From VBCK01 sp035511515 (GTDB lineage Bacteria > Pseudomonadota > Gammaproteobacteria > Burkholderiales > Burkholderiaceae_F): a stretch of 53,666 nucleotides of DNA. The notes beneath the pieces are model-generated. The model saw nothing but the letters and a program-made list of their open reading frames with translations. It ran no database searches and was not told the origin of the DNA. Both the position numbers and the translations under genes were made by a program. The stretch's first letter is position 1. Each line of letters starts with the position of its first letter. Below are positions 24,876-33,074 of the stretch, one piece after another. Location of the stretch: contig DATKFG010000004.1 in NCBI GenBank assembly GCA_035511515.1, positions 1 through 53,666 of the forward strand. The letters run 5' to 3'.

Positions 24876-25010
24876 GGCGCATCTCCGAAGGCCCGCCGGC
24901 AGGCGGTCCGCCCGGCCAGTTTATCTATCCCTTGAAAGAGGTCGCGAGACGGCGTAAGAACGTCCGATTGCGACCGACTGATACAAGTGAACCGGAAAAA
25001 GGCACTCAGG

Positions 25011-25520
25011 ATGGTGACTAGACGCGCATTTCTGATAGCGGGCGGCGGCGCGCTGGCTGCGGGTGGCGGCGCGCTGGCGTTGATGCAGGCCGGCGATTCC
25101 AGCGACAGCGCGGTGGCCACGCAGGGCCGCTTCGAGGTGACCCATACCGATCAGGAGTGGCGTAGCCTGCTTTCGCCCCAACAGTACGAGATCCTCCGCC
25201 ATGAAGCCACCGAGCGGGCTTTCACCAGCGAGCTGAACCATGAAAAACGCGCCGGCACCTATGCGTGTGCGGGCTGCGGGCAGCCCGTTTTTTCCTCGCA
25301 GACGAAGTTCGACAGCGGCACTGGCTGGCCGAGCTTCTGGGCGCCGCTGGACAACGCGGTCGGCACCAGCCGGGATACTACCTTCGGGATGGTGCGTACC
25401 GCGCTTCACTGCGTGCGCTGCGGCGGGCATCTGGGGCACGTGTTCGACGATGGACCGGCGCCGACGCACCTGCGCTACTGCATCAACGGTCTCGCATTGA
25501 AATTCACGCCGACGGCCTGA
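25011..25520 (+). CDS. msrB: Peptide methionine-R-sulfoxide reductase MsrB, Tat-exported
   Basis: MsrB reduces the R-form of methionine sulfoxide in proteins. The ATG at 25011 was preferred to a GTG at 24987 because AAAAAGG lies eight bases upstream and the resulting start MVTRRAFLIAGGGALAAGGG is a compact twin-arginine signal. Zinc cysteines are Cys86/Cys89 and Cys134/Cys137; the catalytic cysteine is Cys157 in LRYCING. Length is 169. Export puts the enzyme in the periplasm. It precedes msrA by 30 bases. Confidence 0.94.
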   Translation: MVTRRAFLIAGGGALAAGGGALALMQAGDSSDSAVATQGRFEVTHTDQEWRSLLSPQQYEILRHEATERAFTSELNHEKRAGTYACAGCGQPVFSSQTKFDSGTGWPSFWAPLDNAVGTSRDTTFGMVRTALHCVRCGGHLGHVFDDGPAPTHLRYCINGLALKFTPTA

Positions 25521-25550
25521 TGGGCCGGCGGCCTTGCAAGGAGTGACGCG

Positions 25551-26270
25551 ATGGCGATGAACAGGTTTTGGGCAGGTCCGCTGCGGCGGTGGGTGATGCC
25601 GGCGCTGGCCGCGCTGGCGCCGGCGCTGGTCGCCTGCGCCGAACCGGCCACCGTGGTGCCGCCGCCGGCGCTGGACGAGCCGGCGGCGGCCGGTGCCACC
25701 TCCGAGACGGCCGTACTGGCCGGCGGCTGTTTCTGGGGCGTGCAGGGCGTGTTTCAGCATCTGAAGGGCGTGCAGCAGGCCGTATCCGGATACGCGGGCG
25801 GCTCGAAGGATACGGCCCAGTACGAGACCGTGAGCACCGGAACCACGGGCCACGCCGAGTCGGTCCAGATCACGTTCGATCCGCGCGAGGTCAGCTACGG
25901 CCGGATCCTGCAGGTCTACTTCTCGGTGGTGCAGGACCCCACCCAGCTGAATCGGCAGGGCCCGGATACCGGCACCCAGTACCGTTCGGACATTTTCGTG
26001 ATGAACGAGAGCCAGCGGCAGGTCGCGCAGCAGTACATCGCGCAGCTGGGCCGGGCCAACGTATTCCGCCGTCCGATCGTGACCCGGGTCGATGCGTTCA
26101 GCGGGTTTTATCCGGCCGAGGCCCACCACCAGGATTTCGCCACGCTGCATCCCGACAATCCGTACATCTCGTTCAACGATCTTCCGAAGATCGACAACCT
26201 GAAGCACCTGTTCCCGCAGATGTACCGCTCCACGCCGGCCTTGGTCGGTTCCGAACATGCGGCCCGGTGA
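25551..26270 (+). CDS. msrA: Peptide methionine-S-sulfoxide reductase MsrA, lipoprotein
   Basis: MsrA reduces the S-form of methionine sulfoxide. The catalytic motif is GGCFWG with Cys60; other motifs are SGYAGGSKDTAQYETVSTGT, GHAESVQI, TQYRSDIF and AEAHHQDF. The N-terminus has an Arg-containing start, a hydrophobic stretch and a lipobox ending LVAC (Cys29), so it should be anchored in the membrane. AAGGAG lies seven bases before the ATG. With msrB it gives both stereospecific activities outside the cytoplasm. Confidence 0.94.
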   Translation: MAMNRFWAGPLRRWVMPALAALAPALVACAEPATVVPPPALDEPAAAGATSETAVLAGGCFWGVQGVFQHLKGVQQAVSGYAGGSKDTAQYETVSTGTTGHAESVQITFDPREVSYGRILQVYFSVVQDPTQLNRQGPDTGTQYRSDIFVMNESQRQVAQQYIAQLGRANVFRRPIVTRVDAFSGFYPAEAHHQDFATLHPDNPYISFNDLPKIDNLKHLFPQMYRSTPALVGSEHAAR

Positions 26271-26331
26271 AGGAACGGCTCGCCCCGCTTGCGGGAAGGC
26301 GGCGCAGCGCGGGCTGACCCAGGAAACTTCG

Positions 26332-27147
26332 ATGCGTCTGATCGCTGCGGCGATGACACTGCTGGTTCTTACCGGTTGGACGAGCGCTTCGGCCGCATCC
26401 TGCCGCGCGGTCAGCCCCGCGTATACGGTCGCCCTGATCGAGCTGTACACGTCGCAAGGCTGCTCGAGCTGCCCCCCGGCCGATCGATGGCTGTCGAAAC
26501 TCGGCGCCGGGCAGACGCCGTTGCGCGCCGTGCCCCTTGCGCTTCACGTGGGCTATTGGGACTACATCGGCTGGAAGGATCCGTTCGCGCGCCGCGAATT
26601 CAACCAGCGCCAGAGCGACCTCGCCGCGCGCCATGGCGGCAGCAGCGTGTACACGCCGGAGGTGTTCGTCGACGCCGCCGAGCTGGCCGGCTGGAGCGAT
26701 CTGGGCCGCTTCGCCGACGCGCTGTCCAAGGTGAACTCGCGCGCTGCGCACGCCAGCATCGAACTGCAGGCGCACTGGCTCGCCGGCGGCGAGGGGCCTG
26801 GGGCGGTCATGCAACGCCTGGCCGTGCAGGTGCGCTGGTCGGCCGATGCCTCGGCGCGCGATCCGCAACTGCTGCTCGCGGTCAAGCGCGGCGGCTATCT
26901 GACCGACGTGCAGGCCGGCGAGAACCGGGGAACCCGGCTGCGCAACGATCACGTTGTGCGCGCCTGGGGTGGTCCTTTTGCGCCGGCGCCGCAGCCGCTG
27001 GCGACCGAGCTGTCGGTGCCGGCCGCCCCCGGCGAAGCCACGCTGGTGGCGTTTGCGCAGGACCGGGCATCCGGCGCCGTGCTGCAGGCGGTGGAGCTGC
27101 CCCTGGCCGCGTGCGAGGCAGCGCCGATGCAGGCAACCGACCGATGA
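26332..27147 (+). CDS. DUF1223 thioredoxin-like exported protein
   Basis: The ATG at 26332 follows AGGAAACTTCG and gives 271 residues with a signal peptide (MRLIAAAMTLLVLTGW, cleavage after SASA). The mature start has the DUF1223 signature IELYTSQGCSSCPPADRWLS, whose CSSC may be redox-active, and later VYTPEVFVDAAELAGW. The family resembles thioredoxin folds; function is unproven. It lies 61 bases after msrA and its stop overlaps the cytochrome b start. Context suggests a part in periplasmic redox chemistry, perhaps as electron donor to the Msr pair; that is inference. Confidence 0.8.
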   Translation: MRLIAAAMTLLVLTGWTSASAASCRAVSPAYTVALIELYTSQGCSSCPPADRWLSKLGAGQTPLRAVPLALHVGYWDYIGWKDPFARREFNQRQSDLAARHGGSSVYTPEVFVDAAELAGWSDLGRFADALSKVNSRAAHASIELQAHWLAGGEGPGAVMQRLAVQVRWSADASARDPQLLLAVKRGGYLTDVQAGENRGTRLRNDHVVRAWGGPFAPAPQPLATELSVPAAPGEATLVAFAQDRASGAVLQAVELPLAACEAAPMQATDR

Positions 27148-27770
27148 CGACCGCGTCGACATCATCGCCCAGGCAGCTCGCGTCAGCTCCCGTGGTGCAG
27201 CCGGTTTGGGTGCGCGTGACCCACTGGCTGAACGCGCTGGGTGCGATCCTGATGGTGCTCAGCGGATGGCGCATCTACAACGCCTCGCCGATATTCGGGT
27301 TCCGCTTTCCCGATTCGATCACGCTGGGCGGCTGGTTGGGCGGCGCGCTGCAATGGCACTTCGCCGCGATGTGGCTGCTGGCGATCAACGGGATCGTGTA
27401 CCTGCTGCTGAACGCGGTTACCGGCCGGGCACGCCGGCGCTTCCTGCCGCTGTCGCCGCGCCAGTTCGTGGCCGATCTGGGTGCGGCCCTGCACGGGCAT
27501 TTGAGTCATGACGACCCGGCCCGCTACAACGCGGTGCAGAAGGCAGCTTACGTCGGGGCGGCCGCTTTGCTGGTGCTGATGGTTGTTTCGGGCCTGGTGC
27601 TGTGGAAGTCGGTGCAGTTTCCGCTGCTGCGGACGCTGCTGGGCGGATACGAAAGCGCACGGGTCGTGCACTTCCTGGCGATGAGCGCGCTGGTGGCCTT
27701 CTTCGTCATTCACGTGGTGATGGTGGTGCGCGTGCCAAGGACCTTGCGGACGATGTTGGTCGGCCGCTGA
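27144..27770 (+). CDS. Cytochrome b561-type membrane protein
   Basis: The 208-residue protein starts at an ATG overlapping the previous stop (ATGA). It has four membrane spans with haem-binding histidines typical of thiosulfate-reductase/hydrogenase-like cytochrome b: VWVRVTHWLNALGAILMVLS, WHFAAMWLLAINGIVYLLL, a third span AAYVGAAALLVLMVVSG and VVHFLAMSALVAFFVIHVVM. It likely passes quinol electrons to the molybdoenzyme encoded 32 bases downstream. It is not the MsrQ (YedZ) type. Confidence 0.87.
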   Translation: MTTASTSSPRQLASAPVVQPVWVRVTHWLNALGAILMVLSGWRIYNASPIFGFRFPDSITLGGWLGGALQWHFAAMWLLAINGIVYLLLNAVTGRARRRFLPLSPRQFVADLGAALHGHLSHDDPARYNAVQKAAYVGAAALLVLMVVSGLVLWKSVQFPLLRTLLGGYESARVVHFLAMSALVAFFVIHVVMVVRVPRTLRTMLVGR

Positions 27771-27802
27771 CCGGCCCCGCGCGCGGCAGAAAGGACGTCC
27801 CG

Positions 27803-28594
27803 ATGAATCCGAACGACCGCATCCGGCCCGGCACCGGCCTGAGCCGCCCCGATCGGCAGGCACTGGCCAAGGACGCCGGCCGCCTGCTGCGGGGGCCGGC
27901 CCGGCGCCTTTTCCTGCGGCGCGGCCTCACGCTGGGGGGCCTGGCGATGCTGACGGGCTGCAGCGTGACCGACTCCGAGACGGCCGAGTCGCTGCTGATG
28001 GCGGTCTCGCGGTTCAACGACCGCGTGCAGGCGTTGCTGTTCGACCCGCAACGGCTCGCGCCCACCTATCCGGAATCGATGATCACGCGGCCGTTCCCGT
28101 TCAATGCCTACTACGGGATCGAAAGGGTGCCCCTGGTGGATACCGCCGGCTTCCGGCTGAAGGTCGGCGGACGGGTGCGACAGCCGGGATCCTGGACGCT
28201 CGAGCAGCTGGCATCGCTGCCGCAGCAGCAGCAGGTGACGCGCCACATCTGCGTGGAGGGCTGGAGCGCGATCGGCCAGTGGGGCGGGGTTGCGTTCGCG
28301 CATTTCCTGAACCGTGTCGGCGCCGACCTCACCTCGAAGTACGTCGGATTCAAGTGCGCCGACGATTACTACGAAAGCATCGACATGCCCACCGCGCTGC
28401 ACCCGCAGACGCTGCTGACGCTCACCTTTGCGGGCCAGACGCTGCCGCGTCAGTACGGCTTCCCGATGAAGCTGCGGATGCCGACCAAGCTCGGCTACAA
28501 GAACCCGAAGCACATCGTCGAGATCTTCGTCACCAACGACTACCCGGGCGGCTATTGGGAGGACCAGGGCTACAACTGGTTCGGGGGCTCTTAG
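27803..28594 (+). CDS. Molybdopterin-dependent oxidoreductase (YedY/sulfite-oxidase fold)
   Basis: The chosen ATG follows AAAGGACGTCCCG and gives 263 residues. The N-terminus has a twin-arginine-like RRLFLRRGLTLGGLAML, then a lipobox-like LTGC. The cofactor-binding region has VTRHICVEGWSAIGQWGG, with Cys150 the likely Mo ligand, and the C-part has GFPMKLRMPTKLGYKNPKH. The family is related to MsrP (YedY), which repairs periplasmic methionine sulfoxides with MsrQ. Here the partner is a b561-type cytochrome, so the substrate is uncertain; its place next to msrA and msrB makes sulfoxide repair attractive. Confidence 0.85.
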   Translation: MNPNDRIRPGTGLSRPDRQALAKDAGRLLRGPARRLFLRRGLTLGGLAMLTGCSVTDSETAESLLMAVSRFNDRVQALLFDPQRLAPTYPESMITRPFPFNAYYGIERVPLVDTAGFRLKVGGRVRQPGSWTLEQLASLPQQQQVTRHICVEGWSAIGQWGGVAFAHFLNRVGADLTSKYVGFKCADDYYESIDMPTALHPQTLLTLTFAGQTLPRQYGFPMKLRMPTKLGYKNPKHIVEIFVTNDYPGGYWEDQGYNWFGGS

Positions 28595-28613
28595 TCCTCG
28601 ACGAAAGGACCGC

Positions 28614-28958
28614 TCACCTCGGCAATTGCGCCGCCTCGGCGATGATCCGCTGGACCGTCTGTAGCGTCTCGGCAAAATCAGCGCGGTCGGCCGAGTCTTC
28701 GATCTCCGCCCGGCCGAAGATTCCGACCACCGCTCGGCGTCCGATCCGGACTTCGAGGTCAGTCATATCGGGCGCGACCCGGCCATGATGCCAAGTGAAA
28801 TCGGCGGTCGTGAGGCGCCGCCCTATCTTCGTCACGCCTTCGGTGATCGCCCGCTCGATGGTCTGGATCCCTTTCGAGAATTCGGTTTCCCGCGGCATGT
28901 CGCTGATAAGGCGCTGGCGCAAAGCACGCCCAACAAGGGAACGCCTGCGCAACATCAA
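28614..28958 (-). CDS. Hypothetical protein
   Basis: The ORF can start at TTG 28958, ATG 28955 or ATG 28898; the last gives 94 residues beginning MPRETEFSKGIQTIERAITE. The protein is polar, with helices at both ends and a central beta-rich part (ADFTWHHGRVAPDMTDLEVR, then VGIFGRAEIED). No ribosome-binding site is convincing and no family is recognised. It ends convergently, 20 bases from the molybdoenzyme gene. A cytosolic protein if real. Confidence 0.45.
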   Translation of the reverse strand: MMLRRRSLVGRALRQRLISDMPRETEFSKGIQTIERAITEGVTKIGRRLTTADFTWHHGRVAPDMTDLEVRIGRRAVVGIFGRAEIEDSADRADFAETLQTVQRIIAEAAQLPR

Positions 28959-29218
28959 GGGTGATGACCTTGCTCAAACCGGTTTCATTTTGGTCCTCGC
29001 TGTTCTCGCTGCATATCGGAGTTTCCCGACGGAAAAGTACGAGGGCGGCCATGGGATTTCAAACGACCATAGGCATTGAAAAAGACGAAGCTATTTTTTT
29101 CAAGGCGATTTTGTGTTTGAAAGTTTCTTTATTCGCTGCCCGAGATGCGGATTTTTTCCCCACGCTCGGCGCTCGCCCTGCGGGGCGTCGAATCGCACGC
29201 GCAAGTCTTTGATTTTAT
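28959..29218. other. AT-richer intergenic stretch beyond tRNA-Lys
   Basis: Positions about 29075-29150 have runs of T and A (for example seven T at 29094-29100) unlike the high-GC surroundings. On the minus strand this is downstream of the tRNA. A short stem (CGCCC with GGGCG) precedes the A-rich part, but no standard terminator with a T-tract on the tRNA strand was found. No gene was recognised. tRNA-flanking low-GC stretches can mark old insertions; no integrase is present. Confidence 0.4.
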
Positions 29219-29294
29219 TGGTGGGGCCGGTAGGGCTCGAACCTACGCGCTTCGGATTAAGAGTCCGCTGCTCTACCAACTGAGCTACGGCCCC
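29219..29294 (-). tRNA. tRNA-Lys (anticodon CTT)
   Basis: The reverse strand folds into a 76-base cloverleaf with encoded CCA. The acceptor stem pairs GGGGCCG with CGGCCCC; the D arm contains AGCTCAGTTGGTAGAGC; the anticodon arm CGGA-CTCTTAA-TCCG places CTT at the anticodon; the T arm has the GGTTCGAGCC loop region. It reads AAG lysine codons, which are frequent in this GC-rich DNA. hemB lies upstream on the same strand, separated by a palindromic repeat. Confidence 0.97.
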
Positions 29295-29407
29295 CACGGC
29301 GGGACCGACATGATAAACGTCCGCGCGGATCGCGGCGGGCTCGCCTTCGCTCGGTGAGCTACGGCGCGATCGGGCGCAGCGCATGACCGCAATGCCTTTG
29401 CCTGCGA

Positions 29408-29533
29408 CCCTCACCCCCTCCCCTCTCCCGCTGCGCGGGCGAGGGGCGATACGGCGTGCCCGTGCGAACTCGTCGAACCTGCGGTTCTCGATCGCCCCTC
29501 GCCCGCGCAGCGGGAGAGGGGAGGGGGTGAGGG
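29408..29533. repeat. 126-bp palindromic repeat between tRNA-Lys and hemB
   Basis: Same family as at 9777 and 51850. The arms start CCCTCACCCCCTCCCCTCTC and end with the reverse complement, GGGGTGAGGG at 29524-29533. The arms keep the CCCGCTGCGCGGG sub-palindrome almost unchanged, while the centre (about 29451-29491) differs from other copies. It lies seven bases beyond the hemB stop, so it would form the 3' end of the hemB message. Confidence 0.93.
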
Positions 29534-29539
29534 CCGTTG

Positions 29540-30562
29540 TCAGGAGCTTTCCTCCCGCAACCAGCGCGCGGCCTGCAGCGCGAAGTAGCTCAGCACGCCG
29601 TCGGCGCCGGCGCGCTTGAACCCGAGCAGCGATTCCATCACGACGGTGCGCTCGTCCAGCCAGCCCCGCTCACAGGCCGCCTTCAGCATCGAGTACTCGC
29701 CGCTCACCTGGTAGACGAACGTCGGCGCCGCGAACTGGTCCTTGACCCGGCGCACGATGTCCAGGTACGGCATGCCGGGCTTGACCATCACCATGTCGGC
29801 GCCTTCCTGCAGGTCCAGGCCCACTTCCCACAGCGCCTCATCCGAATTGGCCGGGTCCATCTGGTAGCTGGCCTTGCTGGATTTGCCCAGGTTCGCCTTG
29901 GAGCCGATCGCATCGCGGTACGGTCCGTAGAACGCGCTCGCGTACTTGGCCGCGTACGCCATGATCCTTGTGTAAATGTGCCCGTTCGATTCGAGCGCGT
30001 TGCGGATTGCGCCGATCCGCCCGTCCATCATGTCGCTCGGAGCGACGATGTCCACGCCCGCCTGGGCCTGCATCAAGGCCTGCCGGCACAGGATCTCGAC
30101 GGTCTCGTCGTTGAGCACGTAGCCGCTGGCGTCGGCCACGCCGTCCTGGCCGTGCGTGGTGTACGGATCCAGCGCGACGTCCGTGAGCAGCCCCAGCTCG
30201 GGCAGACGGCTCTTCAGCGCACGCACGGCCCGCGGCACCAGCCCTTCGGAGTTGACCGCTTCGCGCCCGTCGGGCGACTTCAGCGACGAATCGATCACCG
30301 GGAACAGCGCCATGACCGGAACGCCCAGCTTGGCGCACTCCTCGGCCACCGGCAGCAGCAGGTCGACCGAAAGGCGCTCGACGCCGGGCATCGAGGCAAC
30401 CGCCTCGCGCCGCTGCTGCCCGTCCAGCACGAACACCGGGTAGATCAGGTCATCGGCGCCGAGTCGGTTCTCCCGCATCAATCGGCGCGAGAAGTCGTTG
30501 CGCCGCATCCGGCGCATCCGCACCGCAGGATAGTTTCCAAGGATCTGGGTGGGCTTGGACAT
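29540..30562 (-). CDS. hemB: Delta-aminolevulinic acid dehydratase (porphobilinogen synthase)
   Basis: HemB condenses two aminolevulinate molecules to porphobilinogen in haem synthesis. The 340-residue protein shows RMRRNDFSRRLMRENRLGAD, LIYPVFVLDG, the metal-linked region DVALDPYTTHGQDG, the active-site lysines in SNGHIYTRIMAYAAKYAS (AAKYAS) and MVKPGMPYLD, and VYQVSGEYSM. The Cys-rich zinc triad of the human enzyme is replaced by the Asp-type region, implying magnesium dependence. It follows engB by 54 bases on the same strand. Confidence 0.96.
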   Translation of the reverse strand: MSKPTQILGNYPAVRMRRMRRNDFSRRLMRENRLGADDLIYPVFVLDGQQRREAVASMPGVERLSVDLLLPVAEECAKLGVPVMALFPVIDSSLKSPDGREAVNSEGLVPRAVRALKSRLPELGLLTDVALDPYTTHGQDGVADASGYVLNDETVEILCRQALMQAQAGVDIVAPSDMMDGRIGAIRNALESNGHIYTRIMAYAAKYASAFYGPYRDAIGSKANLGKSSKASYQMDPANSDEALWEVGLDLQEGADMVMVKPGMPYLDIVRRVKDQFAAPTFVYQVSGEYSMLKAACERGWLDERTVVMESLLGFKRAGADGVLSYFALQAARWLREESS

Positions 30563-30616
30563 TGGCTGGCATTCCGGAATTCGAGCGAAGGAATGATACG
30601 CGGCGCCGAACGCCCC

Positions 30617-31252
30617 TCACGCTGAAAGCATCGCCGCGACCCGCTCGCGCAGCTCCTCGACGCCCTCGCGAGCACGCGCCGAGAACAGCTGCACGGTCAC
30701 CTGCAGCGGCAGCGTGTGCGCGTGTTGCTCGGCCAGGGCCTGCGCCGATCGGCGCTGGACCGTGTTGATCTGATCGACCTTGCTCAGCAGCAGGTGCAGC
30801 GCCGCCGCGTGGTCCGGATCGCGCTGGCACAAAAGCCCGATCAGCTCCCGGTCGGCCGGCATCAGTCCGCGCCGGCTGTCGACCACCAGCACCACGCCGC
30901 GAAGCTGCGGTCGTCCTGCCAGGTATCCGCCCACCAGGTCGTTCCAGCGGCGCCGGGTGGCGGCATCGATCTTGGCGAAGCCGTAACCAGGAAGGTCGAC
31001 CAGGTGACTGGTCGTGGACGGATCGCGCCCGCCGGCGAGCGCGAAAAAGTTCAGGGTCTGGGTCCGCCCCGGCATTTTGGAGGCGTAGGCCAGGCGCGTG
31101 CGGTTGGTCAACGCATTGATCGCGCTCGACTTGCCGGCATTGGACCGGCCGGCGAAGGCCACTTCCGGAACCGGGACGAGCCCGGCGCCGTTCAGGCCCC
31201 CAAGCTCGGCGATCGAAGTGATATAGCGCGCGGTATCGAATCGGGTGAACAT
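30617..31252 (-). CDS. engB: Ribosome-biogenesis GTP-binding protein EngB (YihA/YsxC)
   Basis: This 211-residue essential-type GTPase assists 50S assembly. G motifs are in order: GRSNAGKSSAINAL (G1), the switch threonine in PGRTQTLNFFAL, DLPGYGFAK (G3) and LLLSKVDQI (G4, in place of the usual TKxD). It is divergent from the cytochrome c4 gene; the 89-base gap must hold both promoters. The engB-hemB order on one strand and divergent cytochrome c4 is common in Betaproteobacteria. Confidence 0.95.
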   Translation of the reverse strand: MFTRFDTARYITSIAELGGLNGAGLVPVPEVAFAGRSNAGKSSAINALTNRTRLAYASKMPGRTQTLNFFALAGGRDPSTTSHLVDLPGYGFAKIDAATRRRWNDLVGGYLAGRPQLRGVVLVVDSRRGLMPADRELIGLLCQRDPDHAAALHLLLSKVDQINTVQRRSAQALAEQHAHTLPLQVTVQLFSARAREGVEELRERVAAMLSA

Positions 31253-31289
31253 AGCGTGGCGCGCGGGCGAGATGAGGCCGCGAGCCGGC

Positions 31290-31295
31290 TAAAAT
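31290..31295 (+). promoter_or_regulatory. Candidate -10 box for the cytochrome c4 gene
   Basis: TAAAAT differs from consensus at one position, but the hexamer 17 bases upstream (GCGAGA) is a poor -35. If used, transcription would begin near 31302. That excludes a start at ATG 31294 and supports ATG 31342. Confidence 0.35.
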
Positions 31296-31341
31296 GCCGA
31301 GCATAAGAGCAACCAGGCCAATACCAGTGACCGAATCGACG

Positions 31342-31998
31342 ATGGAGAGGCTGTTCGTCCCCTCGAACCGTGCGCGCCTGGCGGGCGCCTTCGCTCTGGC
31401 TTGCCTGATCGGCCAGGGCGCGGTCGCCCAGCAGCCGGCCGCCGACCCCACCAAGGGCCAGCAGACCGCGAGCCAGGTGTGCGCCGCCTGCCACGCGGCC
31501 GATGGCAACTCGACCATCGCCACCAACCCGAGGCTGGCCGGGCAGAGCGCCGAGTACCTGGTCAAGCAGCTGACCGATTTCGCCAAGCCGGCCGGAGACA
31601 AAACCGGCCGCGACAGTGCGATCATGGGCGCGTTTGCGATGATGCTGTCGGATGCGGACCGGCGCAACGTGGCGGCCTGGTTCTCGGCGCAGCCTGTGAA
31701 GCCCGATGTGGCGCACAACAAGGACAGCGTCGAGATCGGACAGCGAATCTACCGGGCCGGCATTCCCGAGAAGGCGGTTCCCGCGTGCGCAGGCTGCCAC
31801 GGTCCGACCGGCGCGGGCTTGCCGGTGCTGTATCCGAGGATCGGCGGCCAGCATGCCGAATACCTGACCGCGCAGCTGAAGGCTTTCCGCGAAGGCACCC
31901 GCCGCGACAACCTGCCGATGCAGCAGATCGCCTTCCGGCTGGACGACAAGGAGATCAGCGCGGTGGCCGATTTCGCGGCCGGGTTGCACGGCAACTGA
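31342..31998 (+). CDS. Cytochrome c4-type dihaem protein
   Basis: The 218-residue product from ATG 31342 has a signal peptide (MERLFVPSNRARLAGAFALA, cleaved after a VAQ-type site) and two cytochrome c domains. Haem sites are CAACH and CAGCH, with the distal Met in SAIMGAFAMML and DNLPMQQIAF. Cytochrome c4 carries electrons from bc1 to terminal oxidases in the periplasm. An alternative ATG at 31294 adds 16 residues before the signal peptide and is less likely. Confidence 0.92.
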   Translation: MERLFVPSNRARLAGAFALACLIGQGAVAQQPAADPTKGQQTASQVCAACHAADGNSTIATNPRLAGQSAEYLVKQLTDFAKPAGDKTGRDSAIMGAFAMMLSDADRRNVAAWFSAQPVKPDVAHNKDSVEIGQRIYRAGIPEKAVPACAGCHGPTGAGLPVLYPRIGGQHAEYLTAQLKAFREGTRRDNLPMQQIAFRLDDKEISAVADFAAGLHGN

Positions 31999-32009
31999 CG
32001 CGGCGGCAA

Positions 32010-33050
32010 TCAACCCTTCGCGAACGCCTCGTTGCCCTGTTGGGTCACGCGCACGAAGGTCGTGCGCTTGGACAATTCCTTCAGGCGGCGCGCGCCCACG
32101 TAGGCACAGGCCGAGCGCAGCCCGCCGACGATCTCCTGCACGGTCGGGGTCACATCGCCCCGGTACGGAACCAGCACTTCCTTGCCCTCGGCGGCCCGGT
32201 ATTCGGCCACGCCCCCGGCGTGGCGGTCCATCGCCGTTTTCGAGCTCATTCCGTAAAAGAGCTGGAAGCGCTCGCCGTCGCGTTCGACCACTTCGCCGCC
32301 GCACTCCGCGTGCCCGGCCAGCATCCCGCCCAGCATGACGAAATCGGCGCCCGCGCCGAACGCCTTGGCGATGTCGCCCGGCGTGACGCAGCCGCCGTCC
32401 GAGCAGATGTGCCCGCCCAGCCCGTGCGCGGCGTCGGCGCACTCGATCACGGCCGACAGCTGCGGGTAGCCGACGCCCGTCATCATCCGCGTCGTGCACA
32501 CCGAGCCGGGGCCGATTCCGACTTTCACGATATCGGCGCCGGACAGGATCAGCTCTTCGGTCATCTCGCCGGTCACGACATTGCCCGCCATGATGACCAG
32601 CTTCGGGTAACGGGCGCGGATGCGCCGTACGAAGGCAACGAAGTTCTGGTGATAGCCGTTGGCCACGTCGATGCACACGTACTCGATCGCGTCGCCGGCG
32701 GCGTCGAGCACCTGGTGGAATTTTTCCTCGTCGGCGGGCGTGATGCCGACCGAGAACAGCGCCGCCGACTTGCGCTGCAGGGCGCGGAAGAACTCCAGGT
32801 AGCGGGCCGGCTCGTAGTGCTTGTGCAATGCGACCGACAGGCCCTGGCGCTCCAACGCAAGGGCCATTTCGATCGTCCCGGTCGTGTCCATGTTGGCCGC
32901 GACGATCGGGATGCCCTGGTACGGCGCGGCCCCGTGGCGGAAGCGGTACTCCCGCTCGATCTGGACATCGGCGCGCGAGGTCAGCGTCGACCGCTTGGGT
33001 CGGATCAACACGTCCTTGAAATCCAGCTTGACTTCGTGCTCGATGTGCAT
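32010..33050 (-). CDS. guaC: GMP reductase
   Basis: GuaC reduces GMP to IMP with NADPH. The 346-residue length equals E. coli GuaC. Signatures are LDFKDVLIRPKRSTLTSRAD, IPIVAANMDTTG, the catalytic-cysteine loop GIGPGSVCTTRMMTGVGYPQ, HICSDGGCVTPGDIAKAFGA and YRGDVTPTVQEIVGGLRSAC. The sequence fits GMP reductase better than IMP dehydrogenase: no CBS domains, and the GuaC-type N-terminus. It converges with the cytochrome c4 gene 11 bases away. Confidence 0.94.
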   Translation of the reverse strand: MHIEHEVKLDFKDVLIRPKRSTLTSRADVQIEREYRFRHGAAPYQGIPIVAANMDTTGTIEMALALERQGLSVALHKHYEPARYLEFFRALQRKSAALFSVGITPADEEKFHQVLDAAGDAIEYVCIDVANGYHQNFVAFVRRIRARYPKLVIMAGNVVTGEMTEELILSGADIVKVGIGPGSVCTTRMMTGVGYPQLSAVIECADAAHGLGGHICSDGGCVTPGDIAKAFGAGADFVMLGGMLAGHAECGGEVVERDGERFQLFYGMSSKTAMDRHAGGVAEYRAAEGKEVLVPYRGDVTPTVQEIVGGLRSACAYVGARRLKELSKRTTFVRVTQQGNEAFAKG

Positions 33051-33074
33051 GGCAAGGTTCCCTTCAACGTCCGG

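Noticed and set aside
29100..29414. 104-codon minus-strand ORF across tRNA-Lys
   Set aside because: It contains the whole tRNA gene in translation; such ORFs are a known annotation artefact.
32010..33050. IMP dehydrogenase (guaB)
   Set aside because: No CBS domains; length and N-terminus fit GMP reductase.
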